A stretch of 11,165 bases of DNA. Origin: a bacterium. Its GTDB lineage: Bacteria; Desulfobacterota; DSWW01. Where the stretch lies: assembly GCA_030609865.1 (NCBI GenBank), contig JAUWSZ010000031.1, forward strand, positions 1-11,165, in the 5' to 3' direction. Below, one piece after another: positions 1 through 7,165 of the stretch (positions are counted from its first letter, which is position 1; every line of letters starts with the position of its first letter). Under the pieces are notes generated by a model. It saw nothing but the letters and a program-made list of their open reading frames with translations, was not told where the DNA came from and did not search any database. A program made the position numbers and the translations under genes.

Positions 1-3
1 ATT

Positions 4-177
4 CTAACCCACCACTTTGACAGATCCGGTCACAGTGAACCGCCTTTTTCGGGTTCGTGCTGGATGTTCGTGCAGGACCTTGTCGAGCCGGTGTTCAACT
101 GGCTGCAAGGAGATACAGAATACCGCACTCTCTAATAGTGTGTCCATATCCAAAACAGACTCAGGGCCGAAGGCCAT
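4..177 (-). CDS. Doubtful small ORF, 57 aa, unknown
   Basis: An open frame on the minus strand can start at an ATG at 177 and ends in TAG at 4-6. The product would be basic at its C-terminus (an ARTRKRRF segment) and has no domain I recognise. No Shine-Dalgarno sequence precedes the ATG, and the frame stays open upstream to about 720 only because it shadows the GC-rich toxin-antitoxin genes. Codon choice is more AT-rich than in the neighbouring genes. It could be the tail of a decayed or mobile gene, or not coding at all. Nothing else between base 1 and the toxin-antitoxin promoter looks coding. Confidence 0.2.
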   Translation of the reverse strand: MAFGPESVLDMDTLLESAVFCISLQPVEHRLDKVLHEHPARTRKRRFTVTGSVKVVG

Positions 178-205
178 GCGCGGGGTAGCGGATTTGAGAT
201 GCAGC

Positions 206-234
206 TTGCGGAGGTAGCATTTTTGTGCTATCGT
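206..234 (+). promoter_or_regulatory. Putative promoter and operator of the toxin-antitoxin pair
   Basis: A weak sigma70-like pair is visible: TTGCGG (206-211) and TATCGT (229-234), with 17 nt between. An imperfect inverted repeat, GGTAGCA (213-219) and TGCTATC (226-232), separated by TTTTTG, overlaps the -10 box. A short palindrome over the promoter is the expected layout for a self-repressing antitoxin, but the assignment rests on position only. Confidence 0.35.
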
Positions 235-270
235 GTTTGGATCGGTGCTGACCAGGATCCTGGAGGTCTG

Positions 271-498
271 ATGACCCGCGAATTGACTCTGCGACAGGTT
301 GGAGGCTCCATCGGGGCCACTCTGCCAAAGGACATGGCGGAGAGGCTTAACCTCAGTCCCGGCGATCGGGTTCTGGCCGTGGAGACGGACAGGGGCATCC
401 TGCTGACCCCCTACGACCCCGAAATAGAGCGATCCCTTGCGATCGCGGCACGGGTCGCTCGCAAGTACCGAAATGCCCTTCGCGAGCTGGCGAAGTAG
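271..498 (+). CDS. AbrB/MazE-fold antitoxin of a type II toxin-antitoxin pair
   Basis: The predicted 75-residue protein has an N-terminal swapped-hairpin AbrB/MazE DNA-binding domain at about residues 3-48. It shows the family pattern LRQVGGSIGATLPKDM, then a leucine-rich turn ending LSPGDRV and a final strand ILLTPYDP. Residues 50-75 form a short charged helix that would bind and neutralise the toxin. The ATG at 271 is preferred over an earlier in-frame ATG at 199 because GGAGGT lies just upstream (262-267) and the AbrB domain begins immediately after it. The toxin gene starts 3 nt after this stop codon, so the two are co-transcribed. Antitoxins of this fold usually repress their own promoter; an inverted repeat lies over the predicted -10 upstream. 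Confidence 0.85.
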   Translation: MTRELTLRQVGGSIGATLPKDMAERLNLSPGDRVLAVETDRGILLTPYDPEIERSLAIAARVARKYRNALRELAK

Positions 499-501
499 CC
501 C

Positions 502-912
502 GTGCGACGCCGACTGCAGGAACCGATCTGGGTAGACCGCCTGGTGGTGGACGCTGTCCATCTCGATACTATCCGTGCGCACGGTGGTCTGCCAGGGCTC
601 CGGGACGAGAATGCTCTTGAGTCCGCCCTTGCGCGCCCCCGCAACCGGTGGGTCTACGGCCGGACCCGTGATCTCGCGACCCTCGCTGGAACCTACGGAT
701 TCGGTCTCGTCCGGAGCCATCCTTATCGGGACGGGAACAAGCGCATCGCATTTCTGGCCCTGGCGATATTCTTGGGACTAAACGGATATGAGATAGATGC
801 CCCTGAAGCGGAGGTCGTGACGGTCTTCGTGAATCTCGCCGCAGGACGCATGTCCGAGAACGCACTCGCAAAGTGGATCCGTGGGCACATCGTTCCTCTT
901 CCGAGTCGTTGA
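502..912 (+). CDS. doc: Doc-type toxin (death-on-curing, Fic fold)
   Basis: The 136-residue protein matches the short Doc branch of the Fic superfamily. The catalytic motif HPYRDGNKRIAF is at residues 73-84 (H73, D77, N79, K80, R81), and a typical N-terminal stretch GGLPGLRDENALESAL sits at residues 28-43. Characterised Doc (phage P1) phosphorylates elongation factor Tu and halts translation. Motif conservation suggests this copy is active, but its target cannot be read from sequence. Translation starts at GTG 502, three bases after the antitoxin stop, with no separate ribosome binding site, so synthesis is probably coupled to the antitoxin. P1 Doc pairs with Phd; here the partner has an AbrB/MazE fold, a recognised alternative pairing. 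The gene faces pgm tail to tail. Confidence 0.9.
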   Translation: MRRRLQEPIWVDRLVVDAVHLDTIRAHGGLPGLRDENALESALARPRNRWVYGRTRDLATLAGTYGFGLVRSHPYRDGNKRIAFLALAIFLGLNGYEIDAPEAEVVTVFVNLAAGRMSENALAKWIRGHIVPLPSR

Positions 913-923
913 ACCCTGGACGT

Positions 924-963
924 TCTCCCCCCGGCGACCTGGGAGACCCGCATCAGGGGGAGA
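924..963. terminator. Possible stem-loop between convergent doc and pgm
   Basis: TCTCCCCC (924-931) is complementary to GGGGGAGA (956-963), giving an 8-bp stem across the short gap between the convergent genes. There is no T-run on either side, so it is not a classic intrinsic terminator. It may only stall or protect the 3' ends. Confidence 0.35.
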
Positions 964-991
964 GGATTGGTGCATACTGTTCAAAGGCGGC

Positions 992-2644
992 TCAGGCGCC
1001 GGCGGCCTTATAGGCGGCCTCCACGATTTCGCGTGCCGCTTCCTGCACCTTTTTCAGGTGCTCCTCGCCCTTGAAGCTTTCTGCATAGATCTTGCTCACG
1101 TCTTCCGTCCCGGACGGCCGGGCCGCGAACCAGGCGTTTTCGGCCACCACCTTGAGCCCGCCGATCGGCGCGTTGTTGCCCGGTGCGTGCGTCAGCTTGG
1201 CGCGGATCTTCTCGCCGGCCATCTCTTTTGCCGTAACCATCTCGGGGGAGAGCGTCTTCAGGGCCTCCCTCTCCGCAGAAGAGGCCGCCGTGTCGATCCG
1301 TTCGTAGACAGGGCTTCCGAATCTCTCTTCCAAGTCCCTGTACAGTTCGTCCGGGGCACGGCCCGTTCTGGCCATGATCTCGGCGGCCAGCAGATTCATG
1401 ATGATCCCGTCCTTGTCCGTGCTCCAGACCGTGCCGTCCTTCCGCAGAAACGAAGCGCCGGCGCTCTCCTCGCCTCCGAAGCCGCACGATCCGTCGAGGA
1501 GCCCGTCCACGAACCACTTGAACCCGACGGGCACCTCGGAAAGGCGCCTCGCCAGGTGCGCTGCCACCCGATCGATCATCGAACTCGAGACCAGCGTCTT
1601 GCCGACACAGGCCTCGGGCTTCCAGTTCGGCCGGTTCTGGAAGAGATACCAGACAGCTACGGCCAGATAGTGGTTCGGGGCCAGTAGGCCCGCGCCCCTG
1701 GTCACGATCCCGTGGCGGTCCGTGTCCGGGTCGTTCGCAAAGGCGATGTCAAACTTGTCCTTGAGTCCGATCAGGCCCGCCATGGCGTACGGGGAGGAGC
1801 AGTCCATCCGGATCTTGCCGTCCTTGTCCACAGTCATGAAGCCGAAGGTCGGGTCCACCGCCGGGTTGACCACGTCGACGTTGAGCCCGAACCGGTCGGC
1901 AATCGGCTCCCAGAAGCCGACGCCCGCCCCGCCGAGGGGGTCCACGCCGATCTTCAGGCCCGACCCGGTGATCGCCTCCATGTCGAGGATTTTCTCCCGG
2001 TCCTGTACGTACGGGCCCACGTAGTCGTGCCTTCGGGTCGTGTCCGCGGACAGGGCCTGTTGGAAAGGGATCCGGCGCACGTCTTTCGCTCCCCCGCGGA
2101 GGATTTCGTTTGCCCTGTCCTCGATCGTCTTCGTGGTCTCCGTGTCGGCCGGGCCCCCATGGGAGGGATTGTACTTGATTCCCCCGTCGTCCGGCGGGTT
2201 GTGGGAGGGGGTGATGACCACCCCATCGGCCAGCCCGGTCGTCCTGTCGCGGTTGTGGGTCAGGATGGCGTGGGAGATGACGGGCGTGGGCGTGTATCCG
2301 TCCCCTTCCTGGATCATGACCGTCACCCCGTTGGCGGCAAAGACCTCGAGAGCGGTCGCAAGGGCAGGTTCGGACAGGGCGTGGGTGTCCTTGCCCATAA
2401 ACAGGGGACCGCTGATTCCCTTCTTCTTCCTGAGCTCGGAAATCGCCTGGGCTATGGCCAGGATATGATACTCGTTGAAGCTCGCCTTCGAAGGGCTTCC
2501 CCTGTGACCGGAAGTCCCGAACGTAACCTGCTGGGCAGGATCCGAAACGTCAGGCCTGTTCGTATAATACGCGGTGACGATCCTCGGGATGTTCACGAGC
2601 AAATCGCGCGGAGCCGGCTTCCCGGCCAACGGAGAAAGGGCCAT
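992..2644 (-). CDS. pgm: Phosphoglucomutase, alpha-D-glucose-phosphate specific
   Basis: The enzyme interconverts glucose-1-phosphate and glucose-6-phosphate in the cytoplasm, linking glycolysis to glycogen and nucleotide-sugar synthesis. The 550-residue product is close to the E. coli Pgm length (about 546) and is complete. Visible landmarks are TFGTSGHRG at 41-49, the phosphoserine loop [15 protein letters not shown] with S147, the metal loop DPDTDR at 305-310, the sugar-binding loop GGEESAG at 390-396, and the phosphate-binding loop RPSGTED at 509-515. The open frame extends 80 codons upstream, but ATG 2644 is the start: a near-perfect AAGGAGGT (2651-2658) lies 6 nt before it and the family's own N-terminus begins there. 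The stop is TGA. manB and manC further right lie on the same strand, all serving sugar-phosphate supply, though large spacers make a single operon unlikely. Confidence 0.97.
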   Translation of the reverse strand: MALSPLAGKPAPRDLLVNIPRIVTAYYTNRPDVSDPAQQVTFGTSGHRGSPSKASFNEYHILAIAQAISELRKKKGISGPLFMGKDTHALSEPALATALEVFAANGVTVMIQEGDGYTPTPVISHAILTHNRDRTTGLADGVVITPSHNPPDDGGIKYNPSHGGPADTETTKTIEDRANEILRGGAKDVRRIPFQQALSADTTRRHDYVGPYVQDREKILDMEAITGSGLKIGVDPLGGAGVGFWEPIADRFGLNVDVVNPAVDPTFGFMTVDKDGKIRMDCSSPYAMAGLIGLKDKFDIAFANDPDTDRHGIVTRGAGLLAPNHYLAVAVWYLFQNRPNWKPEACVGKTLVSSSMIDRVAAHLARRLSEVPVGFKWFVDGLLDGSCGFGGEESAGASFLRKDGTVWSTDKDGIIMNLLAAEIMARTGRAPDELYRDLEERFGSPVYERIDTAASSAEREALKTLSPEMVTAKEMAGEKIRAKLTHAPGNNAPIGGLKVVAENAWFAARPSGTEDVSKIYAESFKGEEHLKKVQEAAREIVEAAYKAAGA

Positions 2645-2827
2645 GGTCACACCTCCTTGAGAGCTTACACGCAAACAGTCCCCGAATGGTTTTTCGAGGC
2701 TATTGCACACCTTTCGGCGAGGCCTCGGCGAGAATACTCGAAGCCTAAGGGATTTACCCCCGGCCGCTAACATTCTAGATGAAGAGTGGCCTGAACGGTA
2801 ACGGCCTGTCAAGGCCAGGAGGAACCC

Positions 2828-2956
2828 ATGGCAGATCTCAAGAACAAGACCCTTTTCGTAACGACTGGAAGCCGGTTCTCGCATCTCATCCCCCTCCCTA
2901 TGAACGGTTCCTGCACGGGCCCCGCAAGGCGAGTTTGTGGGCCTTCTCTCTGTTGA
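2828..2956 (+). pseudogene. Decayed start of a short-chain dehydrogenase-like gene
   Basis: ATG 2828 is preceded by a strong AGGAGG (2817-2822, 5 nt spacing). It opens a 42-codon frame beginning [16 protein letters not shown], then stops at TGA 2954-2956. The beginning resembles the N-terminus of classical short-chain dehydrogenases (a lysine-rich start, then K-T-L-F-(I/V)-T-G-A-S-R-G-I-G, the NAD(P)-binding turn). Resemblance is lost after about 16 residues. The good ribosome binding site plus a short family-like N-terminus suggests the front end of a deleted gene. A random short peptide or leader peptide is the alternative. Confidence 0.4.
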
Positions 2957-2983
2957 AAAGATTTTTTGAAGAGACTAATACTC

Positions 2984-3012
2984 TTGCCTGCTGGCCGAGG
3001 GTGGACTATAGT
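2984..3012 (+). promoter_or_regulatory. Sigma70-type promoter for the secreted-protein gene
   Basis: TTGCCT (2984-2989; 4 of 6 consensus bases), a 17-nt spacer and TATAGT (3007-3012; 5 of 6) predict a transcript start near 3019. That leaves a short leader carrying the AGGAGG ribosome binding site at 3031-3036 before ATG 3045. Confidence 0.6.
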
Positions 3013-3044
3013 AAATGACAAATAACAACGAGGAGGGAGGGGCG

Positions 3045-3575
3045 ATGAAAAGAGGGATCGTCCTCGGCTTGGTTCTGGCTGCCGGTTTCGTGTTTTGCAG
3101 CGATACGAAGGCGGATGATTGCATCTACATCGGAGAAACGTCCGTCTGCATCGGGATGAAGAAGAAGGCCGTGCTCAATGCCCTTGTAAAAGAGGTAGAC
3201 ATGCAGGCCAAGATGGAAGAGGACGGAAAGGCGAGCGAGGACATCTGGCTGTTGCGGACGAAATCGGGGGGCCTGGGCGAGGAGATGAAGGGCATCATCG
3301 AGTTTCATGACGGCAGGGTGAGGAGCGCCTACAAGAGCTGGGGGAGCTTCGATTCCGCGGACCAGCTGTTCGATGTCGTCTTCCAGTTGTTGTCGAAATC
3401 GACAGAGGAGGGGAAAGGCAAGCCGGAGATCTCGCTCCACGCGATTCCCCTGAAGCCAGGCTCCGACTGGAAGCAGATCAAGATCAAGTTCTCTGCCAAG
3501 GAGATCGAGATCAAGAAGATATCCGATCGAGATCGGGCCACGATCGTGCTCGATGAAACCCTAAGGAAGGAGTGA
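3045..3575 (+). CDS. Secreted protein of unknown function, 176 aa
   Basis: I do not recognise a family. The protein begins with a Sec signal peptide (MKR, a hydrophobic stretch at residues 4-17, probable cleavage after TKA at 21-23), so it should be periplasmic or exported. There is no lipobox: C18 is preceded by VF. The mature protein begins DDCIYIGETSVCIGM, where two cysteines nine residues apart could form a disulfide. The remainder is charged and lysine/glutamate rich with no second membrane segment. ATG 3045 is chosen over the earlier ATG at 3015 because AGGAGG lies 8 nt upstream and the signal peptide begins there. The predicted promoter is just upstream. The last 15 bases, including the TGA, overlap the 3' end of the converging phosphohexomutase gene, so antisense transcription across both ends is likely. 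Confidence 0.85.
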   Translation: MKRGIVLGLVLAAGFVFCSDTKADDCIYIGETSVCIGMKKKAVLNALVKEVDMQAKMEEDGKASEDIWLLRTKSGGLGEEMKGIIEFHDGRVRSAYKSWGSFDSADQLFDVVFQLLSKSTEEGKGKPEISLHAIPLKPGSDWKQIKIKFSAKEIEIKKISDRDRATIVLDETLRKE

Positions 3576-5045
3576 GGAATCAAGGGCCGCGCGAATCATC
3601 CCGAGTGCGGCCTGGTTGAGCTCGGACGCGCGCCTCTCGGACGAGGATTCGGTGTAGCAGCGAAACTCGGGCGCGTTTCCCGAGGGGCGCAGGTGGATGA
3701 TGTCCCCGGTGGCGAAGGTGATGCGTGCCCCGTCCGTGCAGTCCATCCCCTCGAAGGACCCGAAGGATTCCCCGAAAATCCGGCTGACCCCCTCCCCGCC
3801 CTGTTGCGTGAGCCCCGCGACGAAGGCCTTTCCCGTGTCGGTCGGGACATTCTTGAGGAGGCCGCTCTGTGTGAAGCGCGGGGGCAGGGAGGAGACCATT
3901 GCAGAGATCGCTTGCCCCTGTCTCAACGACTTTGCCAGCAGGGCGATAATCGGCAGGGCTGCATCCCGGGTCGGCAGGGCCGTCAGCATCCGGTCCGAAC
4001 CGGCCCTCTTCAAGTCCGTGGCCGTCAGGAATCCCCCGTTCGCCTCGTAGCCTACGACCTTCTGGTATCCGGCTCGAACAGCGTTCAGCATCGACTCGAT
4101 GACATAGGGGGAACCGATCCGGGTGCGATCGACGTTCCGGAACCGTCCCGATTTCTCGAGGGCGCTGTTGCAGCTCACGGGCACCGAGACGGAATCCGCC
4201 TCCAGGAAGTCTGCTACGAGGATGCCCAGTACATCCCCGCGAACCACGTTGCCCTTTTCGTCCACAACGAGCGGCCGGTCCCCGTCCCCATCGGCGGAGA
4301 CCAGAGCGTCCGCCCCGTGCTCGGCGACCCATCCGGAGAGCCGCTCGGTTTCTGCCACGGCCTCGGTGTCGACCGGCACGAACGTTTCGGACGAGCCCAC
4401 CTCGACCACGTGGGCCCCGAGTCTTCGAAGCATCTCCGGAAGGATCTGTCGGGAGACACAGGAGTGCTGGTAAAAGACCACCTTCAGGCCCGTGAGGCAA
4501 CCGGCGGGGAAAAACGTGACGAGCCTCTCGACATAGTCCCGCCCTGCGGCGGGATTCTCCTGGCCGAGTTCACATTCCTTCTCGGGCTTCAGGTCTCCCC
4601 CGTCCGTGAAATCCGAAGTGCCGTCCCGGATGCGCGCGGCTTCTTCTATTTCCAGGTCCCGGTAGCGGCGGGAAATCTCTGCCTCGTCCGCCTTCAAGAC
4701 CTCGCCCCAGGGCATGTTGTACTTGATGCCGTTGCGATCCTCCGGTATGTGGCTTCCGGTGACCATGATGCTCGGCATCTCGTGCTTCAGGCCATACACC
4801 GCAACGGCCGGTGTCGGCACGAGCCCGCAGTAGTCCGGCCGGAGCCCCTCATGCCGGGCGGCAAAGGCCGCGGCCCTGAGGATTCGAGGCGTGCTCGTCT
4901 GGCGGTCTCCGGCGATGGCGACCCCTCGTGGCGAGGCCTTGGTCCTCACGTACCGAAGAAAGGCGAGGGTGTACAGATAGCACGCACGATCCGTCATGTC
5001 GGACACGAGGCCCCTCACTCCGCTGGTCCCGAACTTCAGTGCCAT
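3561..5045 (-). CDS. manB: Phosphomannomutase / phosphohexomutase
   Basis: The 494-residue protein belongs to the alpha-D-phosphohexomutase superfamily and is a separate, more divergent paralogue of the pgm product. Landmarks in order are KFGTSGVRG at 4-12, the phosphoserine loop TGSHIPEDRNGIKYN with S98, the metal loop ADGDGDRP at 251-258, the sugar-specificity loop GYEANGGF at 332-339, and the phosphate-binding loop RPSGNAPEFR at 453-462. The loop differs from the GE(M/S)SGH type of AlgC-like enzymes, so the substrate is inferred. Mannose-6-phosphate to mannose-1-phosphate is favoured because manC lies upstream on the same strand. ATG 5045 has AAGGA 8 nt upstream and leads straight into the family N-terminus. 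A repeat-bearing spacer lies between this gene and manC. Confidence 0.9.
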   Translation of the reverse strand: MALKFGTSGVRGLVSDMTDRACYLYTLAFLRYVRTKASPRGVAIAGDRQTSTPRILRAAAFAARHEGLRPDYCGLVPTPAVAVYGLKHEMPSIMVTGSHIPEDRNGIKYNMPWGEVLKADEAEISRRYRDLEIEEAARIRDGTSDFTDGGDLKPEKECELGQENPAAGRDYVERLVTFFPAGCLTGLKVVFYQHSCVSRQILPEMLRRLGAHVVEVGSSETFVPVDTEAVAETERLSGWVAEHGADALVSADGDGDRPLVVDEKGNVVRGDVLGILVADFLEADSVSVPVSCNSALEKSGRFRNVDRTRIGSPYVIESMLNAVRAGYQKVVGYEANGGFLTATDLKRAGSDRMLTALPTRDAALPIIALLAKSLRQGQAISAMVSSLPPRFTQSGLLKNVPTDTGKAFVAGLTQQGGEGVSRIFGESFGSFEGMDCTDGARITFATGDIIHLRPSGNAPEFRCYTESSSERRASELNQAALGMIRAALDSSLLP

Positions 5046-5092
5046 GCCTTTTGTCCTTCGTTGCGTACTACCCGCCGCTGCATGCCTCGGGC

Positions 5093-5201
5093 TATTAGGT
5101 ATTAGGTTTTAGGTATTAGCTCCCCGCCACGCCCCCCAAGGTGCTTGTGAATCTGTGGCGGTGCGGGGTGGCCTAATACCTAACAGCTAATACCTAATAC
5201 C
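5093..5201. repeat. Palindromic repeat element built from TTAGGTATTAG units
   Basis: The left arm (5093-5120) contains TATTAGGTATTAG, then a variant spacer, then TTAGGTATTAG. The right arm (5172-5201) carries the same units in reverse complement. The arms match at 25 of 28 positions. The centre is GC-rich and partly self-complementary (GCCAC at 5126-5130 with GTGGC at 5155-5159). Within each arm the unit is also directly repeated. The AT-rich arms contrast with the surrounding GC-rich genes. No ORF lies inside, so it is a REP- or MITE-like element, possibly acting as a bidirectional transcript-end structure between manC and manB. Confidence 0.85.
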
Positions 5202-5206
5202 TTTCT

Positions 5207-6655
5207 TTACTCAATCCGCCCGTAATCGTCCTCGAACCGGACGATGTCGTCTTCGCCGAGATAGTCCCCTGACTGCACTTCGACCACGCGGAGCAGCACC
5301 TCTCCCCGGTTCTCCAGCCTGTGTTTGGCCCTCACCGGGATGTAGATATGCTCGCCGCAAGGTACGTCGATGACCTCGTCATCCAGGGTGACCGTGGCAG
5401 TGCCCATGACGACGGCCCAGTGTTCGGACCGGTGTTCGTGTGCCTGGTAGCTCAAGCGGGCACCCGGCACTACGTCCAGCCACTTCACCTGGTAGGTGTC
5501 CCCGGAATCGAGGACCTTGTAGGCGCCCCAGGGCTTCTCAACCTTGCGGTGGATCCTGGACTCGGGCCGGACCTCGTCGCGGAGGCGCTCTGCGATTGCG
5601 CGGACGTCCTGGCTGCGAGCTTCGTCGCAGACCAGCAAGGCATCCGTCGTGTCCACGACGACCAGGCCCTCCACCCCCAGGGTGGCCACCAGCCGTTCCT
5701 CGGATCGGACCAGGCAATCCCTGGTGTCCAGGGCCAGCACATCCCCCTGGAGCACGTTCCCGTTCTCGTCCTTGTCGAGCAGCTCCCGGACGGTCTCCCA
5801 GCTTCCCACGTCGCTCCACCCCATTTCCGCCGGGATGACCGCCACGCGGTCGCCGTGTTCCATGATTCCGTAATCCACAGAGATGGACTCGAGGCGGCCG
5901 TATATCTCTGCGATTCGATCGGACGAGTCGGTCCCGGCCTCCAGGAGTCGTGAGATCTCGCTGAGTCCCTGATGGTGCGCAGGAAGGTGCCGGGCCATCT
6001 CCTCCATGAACCGATCGGCCCTCCAGATGAAGATGCCGCTGTTCCAGTAATAGTCACCTGACCCCACATAAGCCTCTGCCTTTTCCCGGTCCGGCTTCTC
6101 GGTGAACCGGACCACCTGAAATGCGCCCGCCCGTGATCCCTTGCTCGGGTCATCCTCGAGAGGGGCACCTCTCTGAATGTAGCCATAGCCCGTTTCCGGG
6201 CGCGTGGGCTCGATCCCCAGGGTCACGAGCCCTCCCTGGGAGGCGACCTCCTGTGCCTTCCGGATGAGATCCGCGAAACGTTCCGCATCCCGGATGTGGT
6301 GATCGGCCGGGAAGACGGCGAGGACCGACTGCGGGTCCTCTGCAAGGACGTGAACGGCAGCCAGGCCGATGGCCGCGGCCGTGTTCTTGCCGGCAGGTTC
6401 CTCGAGGACCCGGGCCTTGCCAAGGCCCAGGGAGTCGAGCTCTCTCCGGATCCCCCCTGCCTGGGAGCGGGTGGTCACCACCCAGACCTGGTCTTCAGGG
6501 ACCAGGGCCGTTGCCCTTTCCAGGGTCAGGGCCAGCATGCTGCGATCACTCACGATGCTGAGCAGCTGTTTGGGCATGAGCGCCCTGCTGAGCGGCCAGA
6601 AGCGTGTGCCGGTTCCTCCTGCCAGGATCACCGCATGAAGTGTTCCGATCGGCAT
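5207..6655 (-). CDS. manC: Bifunctional mannose-1-phosphate guanylyltransferase / mannose-6-phosphate isomerase
   Basis: The 482-residue protein is the two-domain type II enzyme (ManC/AlgA/CpsB). It makes GDP-mannose from mannose-1-phosphate and GTP, and isomerises fructose-6-phosphate to mannose-6-phosphate. The nucleotidyltransferase domain shows LAGGTGTRFWPLSR at 11-24, PKQLL at 28-32, FPADHHI at 115-121, FTEKP at 184-188, WNSGIF at 204-209 and SDVGSW at 281-286. The C-terminal cupin isomerase domain (about 370-482) shows KPWGAYKVL, the metal-binding HEHRSEHW at 406-413, GEHIYIPVRAKHRLEN at 434-449 and the end GDYLGEDDIVRFEDDYGR. Length is normal. ATG 6655 is chosen because the family sequence starts there and GGGGAGGA (6660-6667) precedes it. 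It is co-oriented with manB, together completing the path to GDP-mannose. Confidence 0.97.
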   Translation of the reverse strand: MPIGTLHAVILAGGTGTRFWPLSRALMPKQLLSIVSDRSMLALTLERATALVPEDQVWVVTTRSQAGGIRRELDSLGLGKARVLEEPAGKNTAAAIGLAAVHVLAEDPQSVLAVFPADHHIRDAERFADLIRKAQEVASQGGLVTLGIEPTRPETGYGYIQRGAPLEDDPSKGSRAGAFQVVRFTEKPDREKAEAYVGSGDYYWNSGIFIWRADRFMEEMARHLPAHHQGLSEISRLLEAGTDSSDRIAEIYGRLESISVDYGIMEHGDRVAVIPAEMGWSDVGSWETVRELLDKDENGNVLQGDVLALDTRDCLVRSEERLVATLGVEGLVVVDTTDALLVCDEARSQDVRAIAERLRDEVRPESRIHRKVEKPWGAYKVLDSGDTYQVKWLDVVPGARLSYQAHEHRSEHWAVVMGTATVTLDDEVIDVPCGEHIYIPVRAKHRLENRGEVLLRVVEVQSGDYLGEDDIVRFEDDYGRIE

Positions 6656-6855
6656 CCCATCCTCCCCTGATCGATTCGCCGAGGTGCTATGACTTATAAG
6701 GCACCAAAAAAATCTCAAGAATCCATCCTTGCATTCTTATCGGAAAAAGCCTCGAGGGTCAAAAGCCCGTCTACAGCTCACGCCACTTGAAAAACTACCT
6801 TGACACGTATCAGAATAGGGACTTCGGTATCGTTAAGGGTTTCTTGAAATGATAA
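6656..6855. other. Spacer upstream of manC and the truncated hydrolase
   Basis: No gene is visible here. For manC (minus strand), a possible promoter is TTGACC, 17 nt, TAAGAA, but the -10 is poor; a TTATAA stretch nearer the gene lacks a well-spaced -35. On the plus strand a perfect TTGACA occurs at 6800-6805 without a well-placed -10. GGGTTT (6837-6842) and AAACCC (6854-6859) form a small inverted repeat exactly where the truncated hydrolase frame begins. Confidence 0.4.
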
Positions 6856-7155
6856 ACCCGAACGGACGAGGAAATCTCACTCGAGGAATATGGCATTCCG
6901 GGCAAGGTGTTCCCCACGCCGGGTCATTCCGCGGGCTCGGTGACTGTGTTGCTGGACACGGGCGAGGCCTTCGTTGGCGATATGGCCATGAACGGGCTTC
7001 CCATGCGCCTGGGCCCCGGGCTGCCCGCTTTTGCGGTGGACCTGCCCCGGCTGAAAGAGAGCTGGAAGTCCCTGCTGGATCGAGGGGTGAAGACGATCTA
7101 CCAGTCTCACGGCAAGCCGGTGTCGGTAGAGGACATGCGCAAAGCCCTGGTCTAG
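6856..7155 (+). pseudogene. 5'-truncated metallo-beta-lactamase-fold hydrolase
   Basis: Frame-continuous sequence from 6856 to TAG at 7153-7155 encodes about 99 residues that look like the C-terminal half of an MBL-fold hydrolase. Visible are the TPGHSAGSV metal-ligand segment (second-half His), then a FVGDMAMNG strand-turn with the bridging Asp, and the closing IYQSHGKPV His motif. The N-terminal half with the HxHxDH metal motif is missing. Just upstream are two consecutive in-frame stops (TGA TAA, 6850-6855), with no ribosome binding site at any candidate start. A GTG at 6907 could be called a start but falls inside the conserved core. I read this as a deletion remnant. Its stop is only 10 bases from the stop of the converging cytochrome gene. 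Confidence 0.8.
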
Positions 7156-7165
7156 ATTCGAACGG

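Larger units (their letters stand above)
2645..3044. other. Divergent intergenic region between pgm and a secreted-protein gene
   Basis: These 400 bases hold the pgm leader, a decayed gene start and the promoter of the rightward gene (both listed separately). In the pgm leader, AGGCCTCG (2720-2727) and CGAAGCCT (2739-2746) can form a 7-of-8-pair hairpin. A weak minus-strand -10-like TAGAAT lies at 2777-2772 with a poor -35 (TTACCG, 2801-2796), and a perfect TTGACA (2812-2807) has no -10 at the right distance. The pgm promoter is therefore unresolved. Confidence 0.5.

Noticed and set aside
2645..2884. An 80-residue N-terminal extension of pgm
   Set aside because: The extension has no family resemblance, and ATG 2644 has a near-perfect ribosome binding site and coincides with the usual Pgm N-terminus.
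3693..5105. A 470-aa plus-strand ORF opposite manB (and similar long ORFs opposite pgm, manC and the GT39 gene)
   Set aside because: These are antisense shadows of GC-rich coding sequence; they lack recognisable domains and ribosome binding sites, while the opposite strand encodes complete, motif-bearing enzymes.
5093..5201. A CRISPR-like repeat array
   Set aside because: The units are short and adjoining, without regular spacers, and the arrangement is a palindrome with nested copies rather than an array.
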